Positions 25,530 to 31,599 of a DNA stretch of 40,661 bases are shown here, in pieces; positions within the stretch are counted from its first letter, which is position 1, and the number at the start of each line of letters is the position of its first letter. Below the pieces are notes generated by a model that saw only the letters and a program-made list of their open reading frames with translations, did not search any database and was not told the DNA's origin. This stretch comes from an uncultured Sphingomonadales bacterium. GTDB taxonomy: Bacteria > Pseudomonadota > Alphaproteobacteria > Sphingomonadales > Sphingomonadaceae. Location of the stretch: assembly GCA_903839675.1 (NCBI GenBank), contig CAIMDB010000024.1, positions 1 to 40,661 of the forward strand, in the 5' to 3' direction. The translations under genes and the position numbers were made by a program.

Positions 25530-25684
25530 GTGGAAACTACCCCTCCAACCTGAGCCGATTTTTCGGCAGCGTGCATCCAATAACGCGGGAGTCTGCGACT
25601 CTCTACTGGCGTCCTTGCCAGTGACCACGCTTGGATGCGAGGGGAAAATGCTTGGGACAGGGAAACTTCCCCGCCCCGTTTCAC

Positions 25685-25918
25685 TCAGTAATCAACGCCG
25701 GCTGCAATGGCTTCCAACTTGCGCAGCCGTTCCCGCAGATCGGCGATTTCAATGCGGCTTGTTGTGTTGGGCATGCTGGTGTCCTGTCCGCGGTGCGTGT
25801 CGATCTCGCAACGCTTCAACTCGACCCATTTGGTGAATGCGGCGAGGCTTACAAAGGAGGCAAGAGCCAGTCCGGCAAGGCTGGTGAGTGCAAGAATAAG
25901 CGTGGAGGCGTCAGTCAT
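25685..25918 (-). CDS. Small single-helix membrane protein, last gene of the psp operon
   Basis: A 77-residue protein with a membrane helix at about residues 6-28 (LILALTSLAGLALASFVSLAA), a basic segment, and a short C-terminal coiled-coil-like helix IEIADLRERLRKLEAIAAG. The layout is like its neighbours (helix plus coil), but the shared T-D and E-I-E motifs are missing, so it is the most diverged of the set. The ATG at 25918 follows GGGAGA; the frame is open for 19 more codons upstream but without a ribosome site. It starts 28 bp after the 81-residue gene. I do not recognise a family; it is probably a diverged PspB-like protein. Confidence 0.7.
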   Translation of the reverse strand: MTDASTLILALTSLAGLALASFVSLAAFTKWVELKRCEIDTHRGQDTSMPNTTSRIEIADLRERLRKLEAIAAGVDY

Positions 25919-25946
25919 GTCGGTTCTCCCTGAAAATCCGCTGCGA

Positions 25947-26192
25947 TCAACGCAGCTTTTCAATTTCGCGATCAAGGGCGACCGCGCTGTTGGTATCGGT
26001 GGCGAGGCGTTCCAGAACCGCGATCCGTTCTTTCAACTGCCTGATCTCGTCGCGCAGCTGGCGGCTCTCTGCATCATTGGGGGCGGCAACAGGATTGCCT
26101 TGACGGTCTTTGCGCAGGCCGTGCTTTGTGCGGAACATGCCGCCGATGGTCACAATTGCGACGATCAGGACAACCATTTCAAACGGGTTCAT
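25947..26192 (-). CDS. PspB-like small membrane/coiled-coil protein, copy 4
   Basis: An 81-residue protein: a membrane helix at about 4-20 (FEMVVLIVAIVTIGGMF), a basic FRTKHGLRKDRQG segment, then a coiled coil (about 43-81) with RIAVLERLATD and the ending EIEKLR. That ending is shared with three neighbouring genes. Size and layout match PspB (75 residues here), the inner-membrane Psp regulator, but it is not a close copy. An AAGGGAGA ribosome site precedes the ATG at 26192. It lies in the psp operon, so it is probably made on envelope stress. Exact role unknown. Confidence 0.75.
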   Translation of the reverse strand: MNPFEMVVLIVAIVTIGGMFRTKHGLRKDRQGNPVAAPNDAESRQLRDEIRQLKERIAVLERLATDTNSAVALDREIEKLR

Positions 26193-26227
26193 ATTGTGTC
26201 TCCCTTTAGGCGATGATTGTTTTTGGT

Positions 26228-26494
26228 TTAGTTGACGGGGCTATCGCGGAGCTGTTCGATCTCATCGGACAGGGCGACGCCCTTATCGGTGATGATCCGT
26301 TCCAGCACGCGGACCCGTTGTTCCAGCCGCTCGACATGCGATGCATATTGTGCGGCCTTCTCGGCGGTCATGGTGGTTTGCACCTGCAACTGCTTTTCCT
26401 TGAGCTCCATCATCTTGGTCACAGTGCGCGAGACGATGGCGACGATGGGGATCAGGAGCGCCAGGATCGGAATGAGAGCGAAGATGCCTTCCAT
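26228..26494 (-). CDS. PspB-like small membrane/coiled-coil protein, copy 3
   Basis: An 88-residue protein: membrane helix at about 4-22 (IFALIPILALLIPIVAIVS), then a long amphipathic and coiled-coil helix (MMELKEKQLQVQTTMTAEKA and on) that holds RVRVLERIITD and ends EIEQLRDSPVN. The VERLEQRVRVLERI stretch is close to the RLEDRMTTIERI part of the PspB gene in this operon. It is the copy with the longest basic/acidic linker helix. The AAGGA ribosome site is 8-10 bases before the ATG at 26494. Likely a stress-induced partner or modulator in the Psp complex (inference). Confidence 0.75.
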   Translation of the reverse strand: MEGIFALIPILALLIPIVAIVSRTVTKMMELKEKQLQVQTTMTAEKAAQYASHVERLEQRVRVLERIITDKGVALSDEIEQLRDSPVN

Positions 26495-26508
26495 TATTGT
26501 GGTCCTTC

Positions 26509-26838
26509 TCAGTTCGCTTTGCCGCGGAGCTGTTCGATCTCGCGGTTGAGGGCATGGGCTTCATCGGTCACGATGCGTTCGACATTGGCGAGGCGGTCTT
26601 TGACCGAGCCAAGCTCAGCGCGGAGCTGCGCATTTTCCTGACTCAAGAGCTTGATGCGTTCCAGCTCCTCCGTCGTCTGGCGGGGATAGATCGCCTTTCC
26701 CCAGCTGTTTTCCAGCGGATAGCCGTTCTTGATCCGCAGCCAGGTGGTGAAGATCCAGCCAACCACACCGAGAAAGCCGATGCTGATGGCCATAAGGGCG
26801 ATATAGGGGATGAAAGGGGCGATTTCGGTTTCGATCAT
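26509..26838 (-). CDS. PspB-like small membrane/coiled-coil protein, copy 2
   Basis: A 109-residue protein, the longest of the set. A membrane helix at about 10-34 (YIALMAISIGFLGVVGWIF) leads into WLRIKNGYPLENSWG, which matches WIRARHGYPVEGEWG in the next gene upstream; these two are clear paralogues. A coiled coil (about 56-105) contains RLANVERIVTD and ends EIEQLRGKAN. The ribosome site AAGGA precedes the ATG at 26838. It is 14 bp ahead of the 88-residue gene and 10 bp behind the 96-residue gene, so the three are tightly packed. No named family recognised. Confidence 0.75.
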   Translation of the reverse strand: MIETEIAPFIPYIALMAISIGFLGVVGWIFTTWLRIKNGYPLENSWGKAIYPRQTTEELERIKLLSQENAQLRAELGSVKDRLANVERIVTDEAHALNREIEQLRGKAN

Positions 26839-26848
26839 GTCGCTGTCC

Positions 26849-27139
26849 TTATTTCAGGCGTTCGATTTCAGCGGTCAGGCGGGAAGGCGCATCGGTGGCG
26901 ATGCGCTCCAGAACCGCGATCCGCTCCTCCAGCCGGCTGACCTGTCCGGTCAGGCGCTCATTCTCCGAAGAGAGGAGGCTGATCTTGCGCTCGGCATCCG
27001 GGTCGGACTTTGAGACGGTGCCGCCCCATTCGCCTTCCACCGGATAGCCATGGCGGGCGCGGATCCAGCTGGTGGCAACCCAGCCGAGGGTGCTGATGGC
27101 GATGATCGCCAAGACGAATGTTGGTCCACCCCATTCCAT
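26849..27139 (-). CDS. PspB-like small membrane/coiled-coil protein, copy 1
   Basis: A 96-residue protein with a membrane helix at about 7-25 (TFVLAIIAISTLGWVATSW), the segment WIRARHGYPVEGEWG shared with the 109-residue paralogue, and a heptad-like coiled coil (about 50-96: ISLLSSENERLTGQVSRLEE) containing RIAVLERIATD and ending EIERLK. A strong AGGAGGAG ribosome site precedes the ATG at 27139. It begins 29 bp after pspC. Expected to sit in the inner membrane with the coil in the cytoplasm, where PspA and PspF act, by analogy with PspB; this is inference. Confidence 0.75.
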   Translation of the reverse strand: MEWGGPTFVLAIIAISTLGWVATSWIRARHGYPVEGEWGGTVSKSDPDAERKISLLSSENERLTGQVSRLEERIAVLERIATDAPSRLTAEIERLK

Positions 27140-27168
27140 CTCGTGTCTCCTCCTAGAGCCTATTCGGC

Positions 27169-27549
27169 TTACTTCAGGTTGTCGATTTCGTCGGCAAGGC
27201 GGCTGTTGCGGCTGGTATAGTGCGTTTCAGCAGCGGCCATGCGGCGGTCAATGTCGCGTAGTTTGGAACGGACGTCGCGCGTCGTGCGGGCCGGGGACTG
27301 GCGGACACCCTGCCAGAATTCCTTTTCCGCTTTGTCCTCATACAGGCCGTAGGGCTTGTCATTGGCGACCCATGCCGTCACCCAATAGGCGATCAGCGTC
27401 CAAGGGAAGCCACCCAGCAGGGTGAAAATGACCGTGCCGACGCGAACCCAGGTGATGTCGATGCCGGTGTATTCGGCAATCCCGGAGCAGACGCCCAGCC
27501 ATTTGGCGTTCTGTTTGTCGAGGTAGAATTTGGTGCGGCTTGCAGACAT
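27169..27549 (-). CDS. pspC: Phage shock protein C
   Basis: A 126-residue inner-membrane protein. Residues 1-62 are the PspC domain: FYLDKQNAKWLGVCSGIAEY, TGIDITWVRVGTVIF, then a hydrophobic part through PWTLIAYWVTAWV. PspC with PspB senses envelope stress and releases PspA from PspF in enterobacteria. The C-terminal half is charged and helical, and its last residues (LADEIDNLK) resemble the ending of the neighbouring PspB-like proteins. A CAGGAG ribosome site precedes the ATG at 27549. It lies 36 bp after pspB. Confidence 0.93.
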   Translation of the reverse strand: MSASRTKFYLDKQNAKWLGVCSGIAEYTGIDITWVRVGTVIFTLLGGFPWTLIAYWVTAWVANDKPYGLYEDKAEKEFWQGVRQSPARTTRDVRSKLRDIDRRMAAAETHYTSRNSRLADEIDNLK

Positions 27550-27585
27550 GATTTTTACTCCTGTGGCGTTTCGTGGGCGGCGCTC

Positions 27586-27813
27586 TTAGGCGCCCTTCTT
27601 CCAGTTTGGATCGTCGGCGGCGATGATGCGTTCGATCGTGGTCATCCGGTCTTCGAGGCGGCGGGCGAGATCATAGAGCTCATCCAGCAGGTTCTCGTCT
27701 TCGCGCGTGAGCGTCGCGGCGGTCCGCCAACGGGTCATGTAGTGGAGAACCAGCCAAGGCAGCCCAACGAAAATGGACGTGATGGCGATGAGGGGAACGA
27801 CAACGTCTTCCAT
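27586..27813 (-). CDS. pspB: Phage shock protein B
   Basis: A 75-residue inner-membrane protein with the normal PspB length. A membrane helix at about 5-26 is followed by HYMTRWRTAATLTREDENLL, and a coiled coil with LARRLEDRMTTIERI and the PspB-typical ending DDPNWKK. With PspC it relays envelope stress to PspA. The ATG at 27813 lies 4 bp after the pspA stop, with AAGG upstream inside the end of pspA, so translation is coupled. It is the canonical member against which the five downstream small genes can be compared. Confidence 0.92.
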   Translation of the reverse strand: MEDVVVPLIAITSIFVGLPWLVLHYMTRWRTAATLTREDENLLDELYDLARRLEDRMTTIERIIAADDPNWKKGA

Positions 27814-27817
27814 CGGA

Positions 27818-28483
27818 TCAACCCTTCTTCACGGCAGCCTTCAGGGCTTCCAGTTCGGCGTCGACCTTTTCGTTCGACTTTAGCTCGGCGATTTCCTCTT
27901 CGAGCGACTTGGGGGCGGCGCCCAGGCCAAGCGCATCGGCACGGCCTTCGGCGAGATCAACGCGGCGATCGAGCATGTCGAAGCGCGCAAAGGCCTCATC
28001 GACGCGGGTGCCGGCATAGGCTTCCCGAACGCGGATGCGGTTATTGGCCGCTTCCAAGCGGGTGGTGATCGTGTTCTGGCGGGCGCGGGCCTCACGCAGC
28101 TTAGCCTGGAGCTTGGAGATGTCTTCCTCATTGGCGCGCAGCGCATCATCAAGGACGGCGATTTCGCTCTTCAGCTGTTCGCCCATATCAACAGCCTTCT
28201 GGCGTTCGACGAGCGCGGCCTTGGCGAGGTCTTCACGGTCCTTGGAAAGCGCGAGTTCGGCCTTTTCCTTCCAGCTGTCCTGAAGGGTTTCCAGCTTCGC
28301 GATGTGGCGGCGCAGTTCTTTCTGGTCGGCGATGGTGCGGGCGGCGGAGGCGCGGACCTCGATCAGCGTTTCTTCCATTTCCATGATGATCATGCGGATC
28401 ATCTTGGCGGGGTCTTCGGCCTTATCGAGAAGGTCGGTGACGTTGGCGGCGATGATGTCGCGGGTGCGCGAGAAGATGCCCAT
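27818..28483 (-). CDS. pspA: Phage shock protein A
   Basis: A 221-residue peripheral membrane protein of the PspA/IM30 family, which binds stressed inner membrane and, when unstressed, inhibits PspF. It starts MGIFSRTRDIIAANVTDLLD (amphipathic membrane-binding helix), then EDPAKMIRMIIMEMEETLIE and long coiled coils (AARTIADQKELRRHIAKLE; DDALRANEEDISKLQAKLRE) to the end. The ATG at 28483 has AGGAG nine bases upstream; the open frame extends 25 codons further but in low-complexity sequence. It is separated from the upstream 51-residue gene by 120 bp with two strong hairpins. Confidence 0.95.
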   Translation of the reverse strand: MGIFSRTRDIIAANVTDLLDKAEDPAKMIRMIIMEMEETLIEVRASAARTIADQKELRRHIAKLETLQDSWKEKAELALSKDREDLAKAALVERQKAVDMGEQLKSEIAVLDDALRANEEDISKLQAKLREARARQNTITTRLEAANNRIRVREAYAGTRVDEAFARFDMLDRRVDLAEGRADALGLGAAPKSLEEEIAELKSNEKVDAELEALKAAVKKG

Positions 28484-28532
28484 CTGTTGAAACTCCTGAA
28501 TGTGTGACGCTGTGGTTGTTGGTGAAAGGGGG

Positions 28533-28596
28533 CCGGGGAAGGTTTGGGGGATGGTCACCTTCCCCGGCGGGGTCTCCGGCCGGGGGGAGCGGCCGG
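28533..28596. terminator. Two GC-rich hairpins between the 51-residue gene and pspA (possible attenuator)
   Basis: Hairpin 1: CCGGGGAAGGT (28533-28543) pairs perfectly with ACCTTCCCCGG (28557-28567), 11 bp with a 13-base loop. Hairpin 2: CCGGCC (28576-28581) pairs with GGCCGG (28591-28596). On the transcribed (minus) strand hairpin 2 comes first. Neither is followed by a long U run, so full intrinsic termination is doubtful; they could reduce read-through, mark an RNA processing site or protect a 3' end, making the first peptide more abundant than the rest of the operon. Confidence 0.5.
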
Positions 28597-28603
28597 TAGG
28601 GGG

Positions 28604-28759
28604 TTATGCGAGCGGATAGGCCGACTGGGTCTGGACCGTCGCCGCATTCGCCTGACCGATGGGGCCGGCGGCGAAGAAGAGGCTGCTGGTGCTCACCAGG
28701 ATCGTTGCGACGATGGCGAGAACCGAGTTGCGGAAATCGAAAGAAGTGTAGCGTGTCAT
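28604..28759 (-). CDS. 51-residue signal-peptide/membrane protein, first gene after the psp promoter
   Basis: A small protein starting MTRYTSFDFRNSVLAIVATI with a hydrophobic stretch at about 13-33 and a possible signal peptidase cleavage at AANA-like GQANA|ATV, leaving a very short mature part (ATVQTQSAYPLA). It could be a secreted peptide or a single-helix membrane peptide. The ATG at 28759 has GGGAGA upstream; the open frame continues to 28867 but that runs through the promoter, so the short form is right. It begins about 54 bases after the predicted sigma-54 start site. I do not recognise a named family. Position as first gene suggests strong stress induction. Confidence 0.7.
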   Translation of the reverse strand: MTRYTSFDFRNSVLAIVATILVSTSSLFFAAGPIGQANAATVQTQSAYPLA

Positions 28760-28823
28760 GTTAGGTCTCCCTGAACTTTGGCGTTGAATGTTGGGCCGCA
28801 TGTTTGCGGTATGCCTAGAGAAC

Positions 28824-28839
28824 AGCATGGACCGTGCCA
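28824..28839 (-). promoter_or_regulatory. Sigma-54 (-24/-12) promoter of the psp operon
   Basis: On the minus strand TGGCACGGTCCATGCT matches the consensus TGGCACG-N4-TTGCW at all but one position, with the required 10 bases between GG and GC. It points at the 51-residue gene and pspA, lies next to the gene for PspF (a sigma-54 activator), and predicts a start near 28813. Confidence 0.88.
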
Positions 28840-28846
28840 GTTTGCG

Positions 28847-28870
28847 AAGATGGCGCATTTCCGCCATTTT
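28847..28870. promoter_or_regulatory. Candidate PspF binding site (dyad)
   Basis: ATGGCG (28850-28855) and CGCCAT (28862-28867) form a perfect dyad with a 6-base spacer, extended by AA/TT outside one mismatch. It is centred about 45 bases upstream of the predicted psp start, nearer than the E. coli PspF sites. An activator site is expected here; the exact site is inferred from symmetry only. Confidence 0.5.
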
Positions 28871-28897
28871 GCAACCAAAGTGGCACGATTTTATGCA
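28869..28897 (+). promoter_or_regulatory. Candidate sigma-70 promoter for pspF
   Basis: TTGCAA (28869-28874), 17 bases, then TATGCA (28892-28897), giving 4 of 6 matches at each box. It points at pspF and overlaps the dyad at 28847-28870 at its edge, which would allow PspF to repress its own gene as in E. coli. Confidence 0.4.
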
Positions 28898-28940
28898 TGA
28901 GCTATTGCTGAATGTTAGGAAAATATACTAATGTTTGGCA

Positions 28941-29969
28941 ATGGAGCGCGACAATCAATTCATCGGGCAATCGCTCGCCTTTCTCGACAGCGTCGAACGC
29001 GTCAGCAGGGCGGCCCATCTCAACCGACCGGTGCTCGTCATCGGGGAGCGCGGGACGGGTAAGGAACTGGTGGCCGAACGCCTTCACCGCCTGAGCACGC
29101 GCTGGGACGGGCCGTTTGTGGCCATGAACTGCGCGGCGCTGACCGAAACGCTGATCGAGGCGGAATTGTTCGGCCATGAGGCCGGTGCCTTCACCGGCGC
29201 CACCCGCGCGCGGACGGGGCGTTTTGAAGAGGCGGATGGTGGCACGCTCTTCCTCGATGAACTCGGTACGCTGTCAGCGGGCGCGCAGGAACGGCTGCTG
29301 CGCGCGGTTGAATATGGGGAGATTACCCGCATCGGCGCGAACAAGCCGGTGCGCGTTGATGTGCGCATTGTCGCGGCCACCAATGAGCATCTGCCCGCCA
29401 TGGTCGATAACGGACGGTTCCGCGCTGATCTTCTAGACCGGCTATCCTTCGACGTGATTACCCTGCCGCCCCTGCGCGCGCGCGACGGGGATATTGCCCA
29501 ATTGGCTGACTTTTTCGGGCGACGCATGGCGGCTGAACTGGATTGGCCGCGCTGGCCGGGCTTTGATCTTGAGGCGATGGCAGAGATGGAAGCCTATCCC
29601 TGGCCGGGCAATATCCGTGAGTTGCGCAATGTGGCGGAGCGGGCGGTCTATCGCTGGGATGACACGAGCCTTCCGGTCGGCAACATCGTCTTCGATCCGT
29701 TCGTGTCGCCTTGGCAACCGGTGACGGGTCAGGGGCTGGCAGCAACAGCGCCTGCAGACCTGACCGCGAATGATCCCGGCCCCTCCGTTGCGTTAAGTAA
29801 GCCGGGCGACTTCCGAGCCGCGGTCCACGCTTATGAGCGGTCCTTACTGGAAGAAGCGCTCCGTCGGCACCGCCACAACCAGCGCGCGACAGCTAAGGCG
29901 CTTGGGCTGACCTATGATCAGCTGCGGCATTGTTTGAAGAAACACGGGTTGCTCGAGGCGGCGAATTAA
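28941..29969 (+). CDS. pspF: Phage shock operon transcriptional activator
   Basis: A 342-residue sigma-54-dependent AAA+ activator without an N-terminal sensor domain, as expected for PspF, which is instead inhibited by PspA. Walker A GERGTGKE (35-42), the sigma-54 contact loop GAFTGA (82-87), Walker B TLFLDELG, and the arginine-finger region [14 protein letters not shown] follow the family order. A C-terminal Fis-type helix-turn-helix is [20 protein letters not shown]. The ATG at 28941 ([11 protein letters not shown]) fits the family start; a TTG two codons earlier is possible, and the ribosome site is weak. It is divergent from the psp operon across the promoter region. Family B repeat copy 4 begins just after its stop. 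Confidence 0.93.
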   Translation: MERDNQFIGQSLAFLDSVERVSRAAHLNRPVLVIGERGTGKELVAERLHRLSTRWDGPFVAMNCAALTETLIEAELFGHEAGAFTGATRARTGRFEEADGGTLFLDELGTLSAGAQERLLRAVEYGEITRIGANKPVRVDVRIVAATNEHLPAMVDNGRFRADLLDRLSFDVITLPPLRARDGDIAQLADFFGRRMAAELDWPRWPGFDLEAMAEMEAYPWPGNIRELRNVAERAVYRWDDTSLPVGNIVFDPFVSPWQPVTGQGLAATAPADLTANDPGPSVALSKPGDFRAAVHAYERSLLEEALRRHRHNQRATAKALGLTYDQLRHCLKKHGLLEAAN

Positions 29970-29970
29970 A

Positions 29971-30058
29971 TCCCGTTCGTCCTGAGCTTGTCGAAGGACT
30001 GCATTTCCTTTTCACAAAAGTAAAAGGACGGCCCTTCGACAAGCTCAGGACGAGCGGT
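29971..30058. repeat. Paired palindromic repeat, family B, copy 4
   Basis: Left arm 29971-29998 contains TCGTCCTGAGCTTGTCGAAG; right arm 30031-30058 contains CCTTCGACAAGCTCAGGACG. Inner TCCTTTT and AAAAGGA extend the pairing so that almost the whole unit folds. It lies between convergent pspF and ispZ, abutting the pspF stop and 9 bp from the ispZ stop, so it probably serves as the 3' end of both transcripts. Confidence 0.87.
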
Positions 30059-30067
30059 TGGGAAAGG

Positions 30068-30664
30068 CTATGCCTTGTTCGCTTCTCCCTCTGCCGTCGC
30101 ACTGTGCCGCAGGATCATAGGCACGTTGAGACCACCGAACAGCAGGGTAAGTGGCAAGGCACCCCACAGCTTATAGCCGAGCCAGAAGCCCGTTGAGCTG
30201 TTGCGCCAGACGATCTCGTTCAAAATGGCCATGGCGATGAAGAACCAGGCAAAGTTGCGCGTCAGCAGATGCCAGCCGCGCTGGCTCAGTTCAGGATAGG
30301 CATGCGCCATCACCAGTTCGAGCGTCGGTTTCTTGGTGAGCGTGCCAAAAAAGAGGATACCCGCGACCATGACATAATAAAGTGTCGGCTTCATCTTGAT
30401 GAAGGTTTCATCGTGCAGCCAGATGGTCAGGCCGCCGAAGAACAGCACCATGACGCCTGAGAACATCAGCAGTACCGAGACCTTGCCGTGCTTCAGCTTG
30501 GACCAGATAATGGCAGCAAGCGTCGCGGCCATGAAGGCGCCTGTGGCGATCCACACGCCCGCTGCCCAATAGGTGAGCAGGAAGACGCCGAGCGGCCCGA
30601 GATCAACGAGCAGATTGGGCGCGGGCTGTGCGGGTGCCTTCGGGGTCTGCGGCTCTTGCGTCAT
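30068..30664 (-). CDS. yciB: Septation protein A homologue (YciB/IspZ)
   Basis: A 198-residue inner-membrane protein with about five helices. LLVDLGPLGVFLLTYW near the N-terminus, MFSGVMVLFFGGLTIWLHDE, KMKPTLYYVMVAG and RGWHLLTRNFAWFF are typical of the YciB (IspZ) family, linked to septation and cell-envelope synthesis. The N-terminus carries a Pro/Ala-rich tail of about 15 residues. The ATG overlaps the ftsY stop (ATGA at 30661-30664), so the two are coupled. Last gene of the dapF-mtaB-ftsY-yciB operon. Confidence 0.92.
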   Translation of the reverse strand: MTQEPQTPKAPAQPAPNLLVDLGPLGVFLLTYWAAGVWIATGAFMAATLAAIIWSKLKHGKVSVLLMFSGVMVLFFGGLTIWLHDETFIKMKPTLYYVMVAGILFFGTLTKKPTLELVMAHAYPELSQRGWHLLTRNFAWFFIAMAILNEIVWRNSSTGFWLGYKLWGALPLTLLFGGLNVPMILRHSATAEGEANKA

Positions 30665-31599
30665 GCCTTGTCTGCTCCGGCAATGATGTTGGCGACTTCG
30701 TCTGCGTCAAACGGGCGAAGATCACCGATGGTCTCCCCAACGCCGATGGCGTGGATGGGCAGGCCGAACTTTTCGGCTGCCGCGACAAGCACACCGCCAC
30801 GTGCGGTGCCGTCGAGCTTGGTCATGACGAGGCCGGTAACGCCCGCCACTTCCTTAAAGATTTCAATTTGCGACAACGCATTCTGCCCCGTCGTCGCATC
30901 GAGCACGAGGACAACGTCATGCGGGGAGGCCGGGTTGATGCGCCCAAGCACACGGCGGATCTTGGCCAATTCGTCCATCAGCTCACGCTTGTTCTGGAGG
31001 CGGCCGGCTGTGTCGACGATCAGCACGTCAATGCCTGTCTCCGTCGCTTGCTTCACGGCGTCGAACACAATCCCCGCCGCATCGCCCCCTTCGGCGCCCG
31101 ACACGATGGGCACGCCCAAGCGGTCGGCCCAAACTTTCAACTGGCCGATGGCAGCAGCACGGAAGGTGTCGCCTGCCGCCAGCATCACGCCATAGTCCTG
31201 CTCAAGGAAGAGGTGCGCCAGCTTAGCGATGGTCGTCGTCTTGCCGGAGCCATTGACGCCAATGACAAGGATCACCTGCGGGCGTGGGAAGGCGATGATG
31301 TCGAGCGGCTTGGCCACAGGTGCCAGCACATCGCGGATTTCACTCGCCAGCACTTCGCGGACACCCGCCTCGTCGATGCCACGCTCATAGCGGCTGTCGG
31401 CCAGCCGATTTCGGATGCGATGCGCGGTGGCGGGGCCAAGGTCAGAGACGATCAGCGCCTCTTCAATCTCGTCGAGCGTTTCCGCGTCGAGCTTTGACTT
31501 GGTGACAAGGCCGGTCAGATTCTCGGTCAGCCGTTCCGACGTGCGCTTGAAGCCGCCGAGCAGCTTCTTGTGCCAGGGCGTGTTTTCCTCGTCGCTCAT
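30661..31599 (-). CDS. ftsY: Signal recognition particle receptor FtsY
   Basis: GTPase that docks ribosome-SRP complexes at the inner membrane. At 312 residues it has only a short N-terminal A-region, as is common in alphaproteobacteria. N domain about 15-100; G domain with GVNGSGKTTT (114-123), DTFRAAA (144-150), DTAGR (196-200), TKLDG (260-264) and GVGE near the C-terminus. The start overlaps the mtaB stop (ATGA at 31596-31599). Its partner Ffh is encoded at 35638, about 4 kb away on the other strand. Confidence 0.96.
   Translation of the reverse strand: MSDEENTPWHKKLLGGFKRTSERLTENLTGLVTKSKLDAETLDEIEEALIVSDLGPATAHRIRNRLADSRYERGIDEAGVREVLASEIRDVLAPVAKPLDIIAFPRPQVILVIGVNGSGKTTTIAKLAHLFLEQDYGVMLAAGDTFRAAAIGQLKVWADRLGVPIVSGAEGGDAAGIVFDAVKQATETGIDVLIVDTAGRLQNKRELMDELAKIRRVLGRINPASPHDVVLVLDATTGQNALSQIEIFKEVAGVTGLVMTKLDGTARGGVLVAAAEKFGLPIHAIGVGETIGDLRPFDADEVANIIAGADKA

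Noticed and set aside
24294-25553. 419-codon open frame on the plus strand opposite the PQQ dehydrogenase
   Set aside because: Shadow frame; the minus strand has PQQ-blade and haem motifs throughout.
28881-28897. Plus-strand TGGCACG ... TGCA as a sigma-54 promoter for pspF
   Set aside because: The spacing between GG and GC is 11 bases, one too many; sigma-54 promoters tolerate this poorly.
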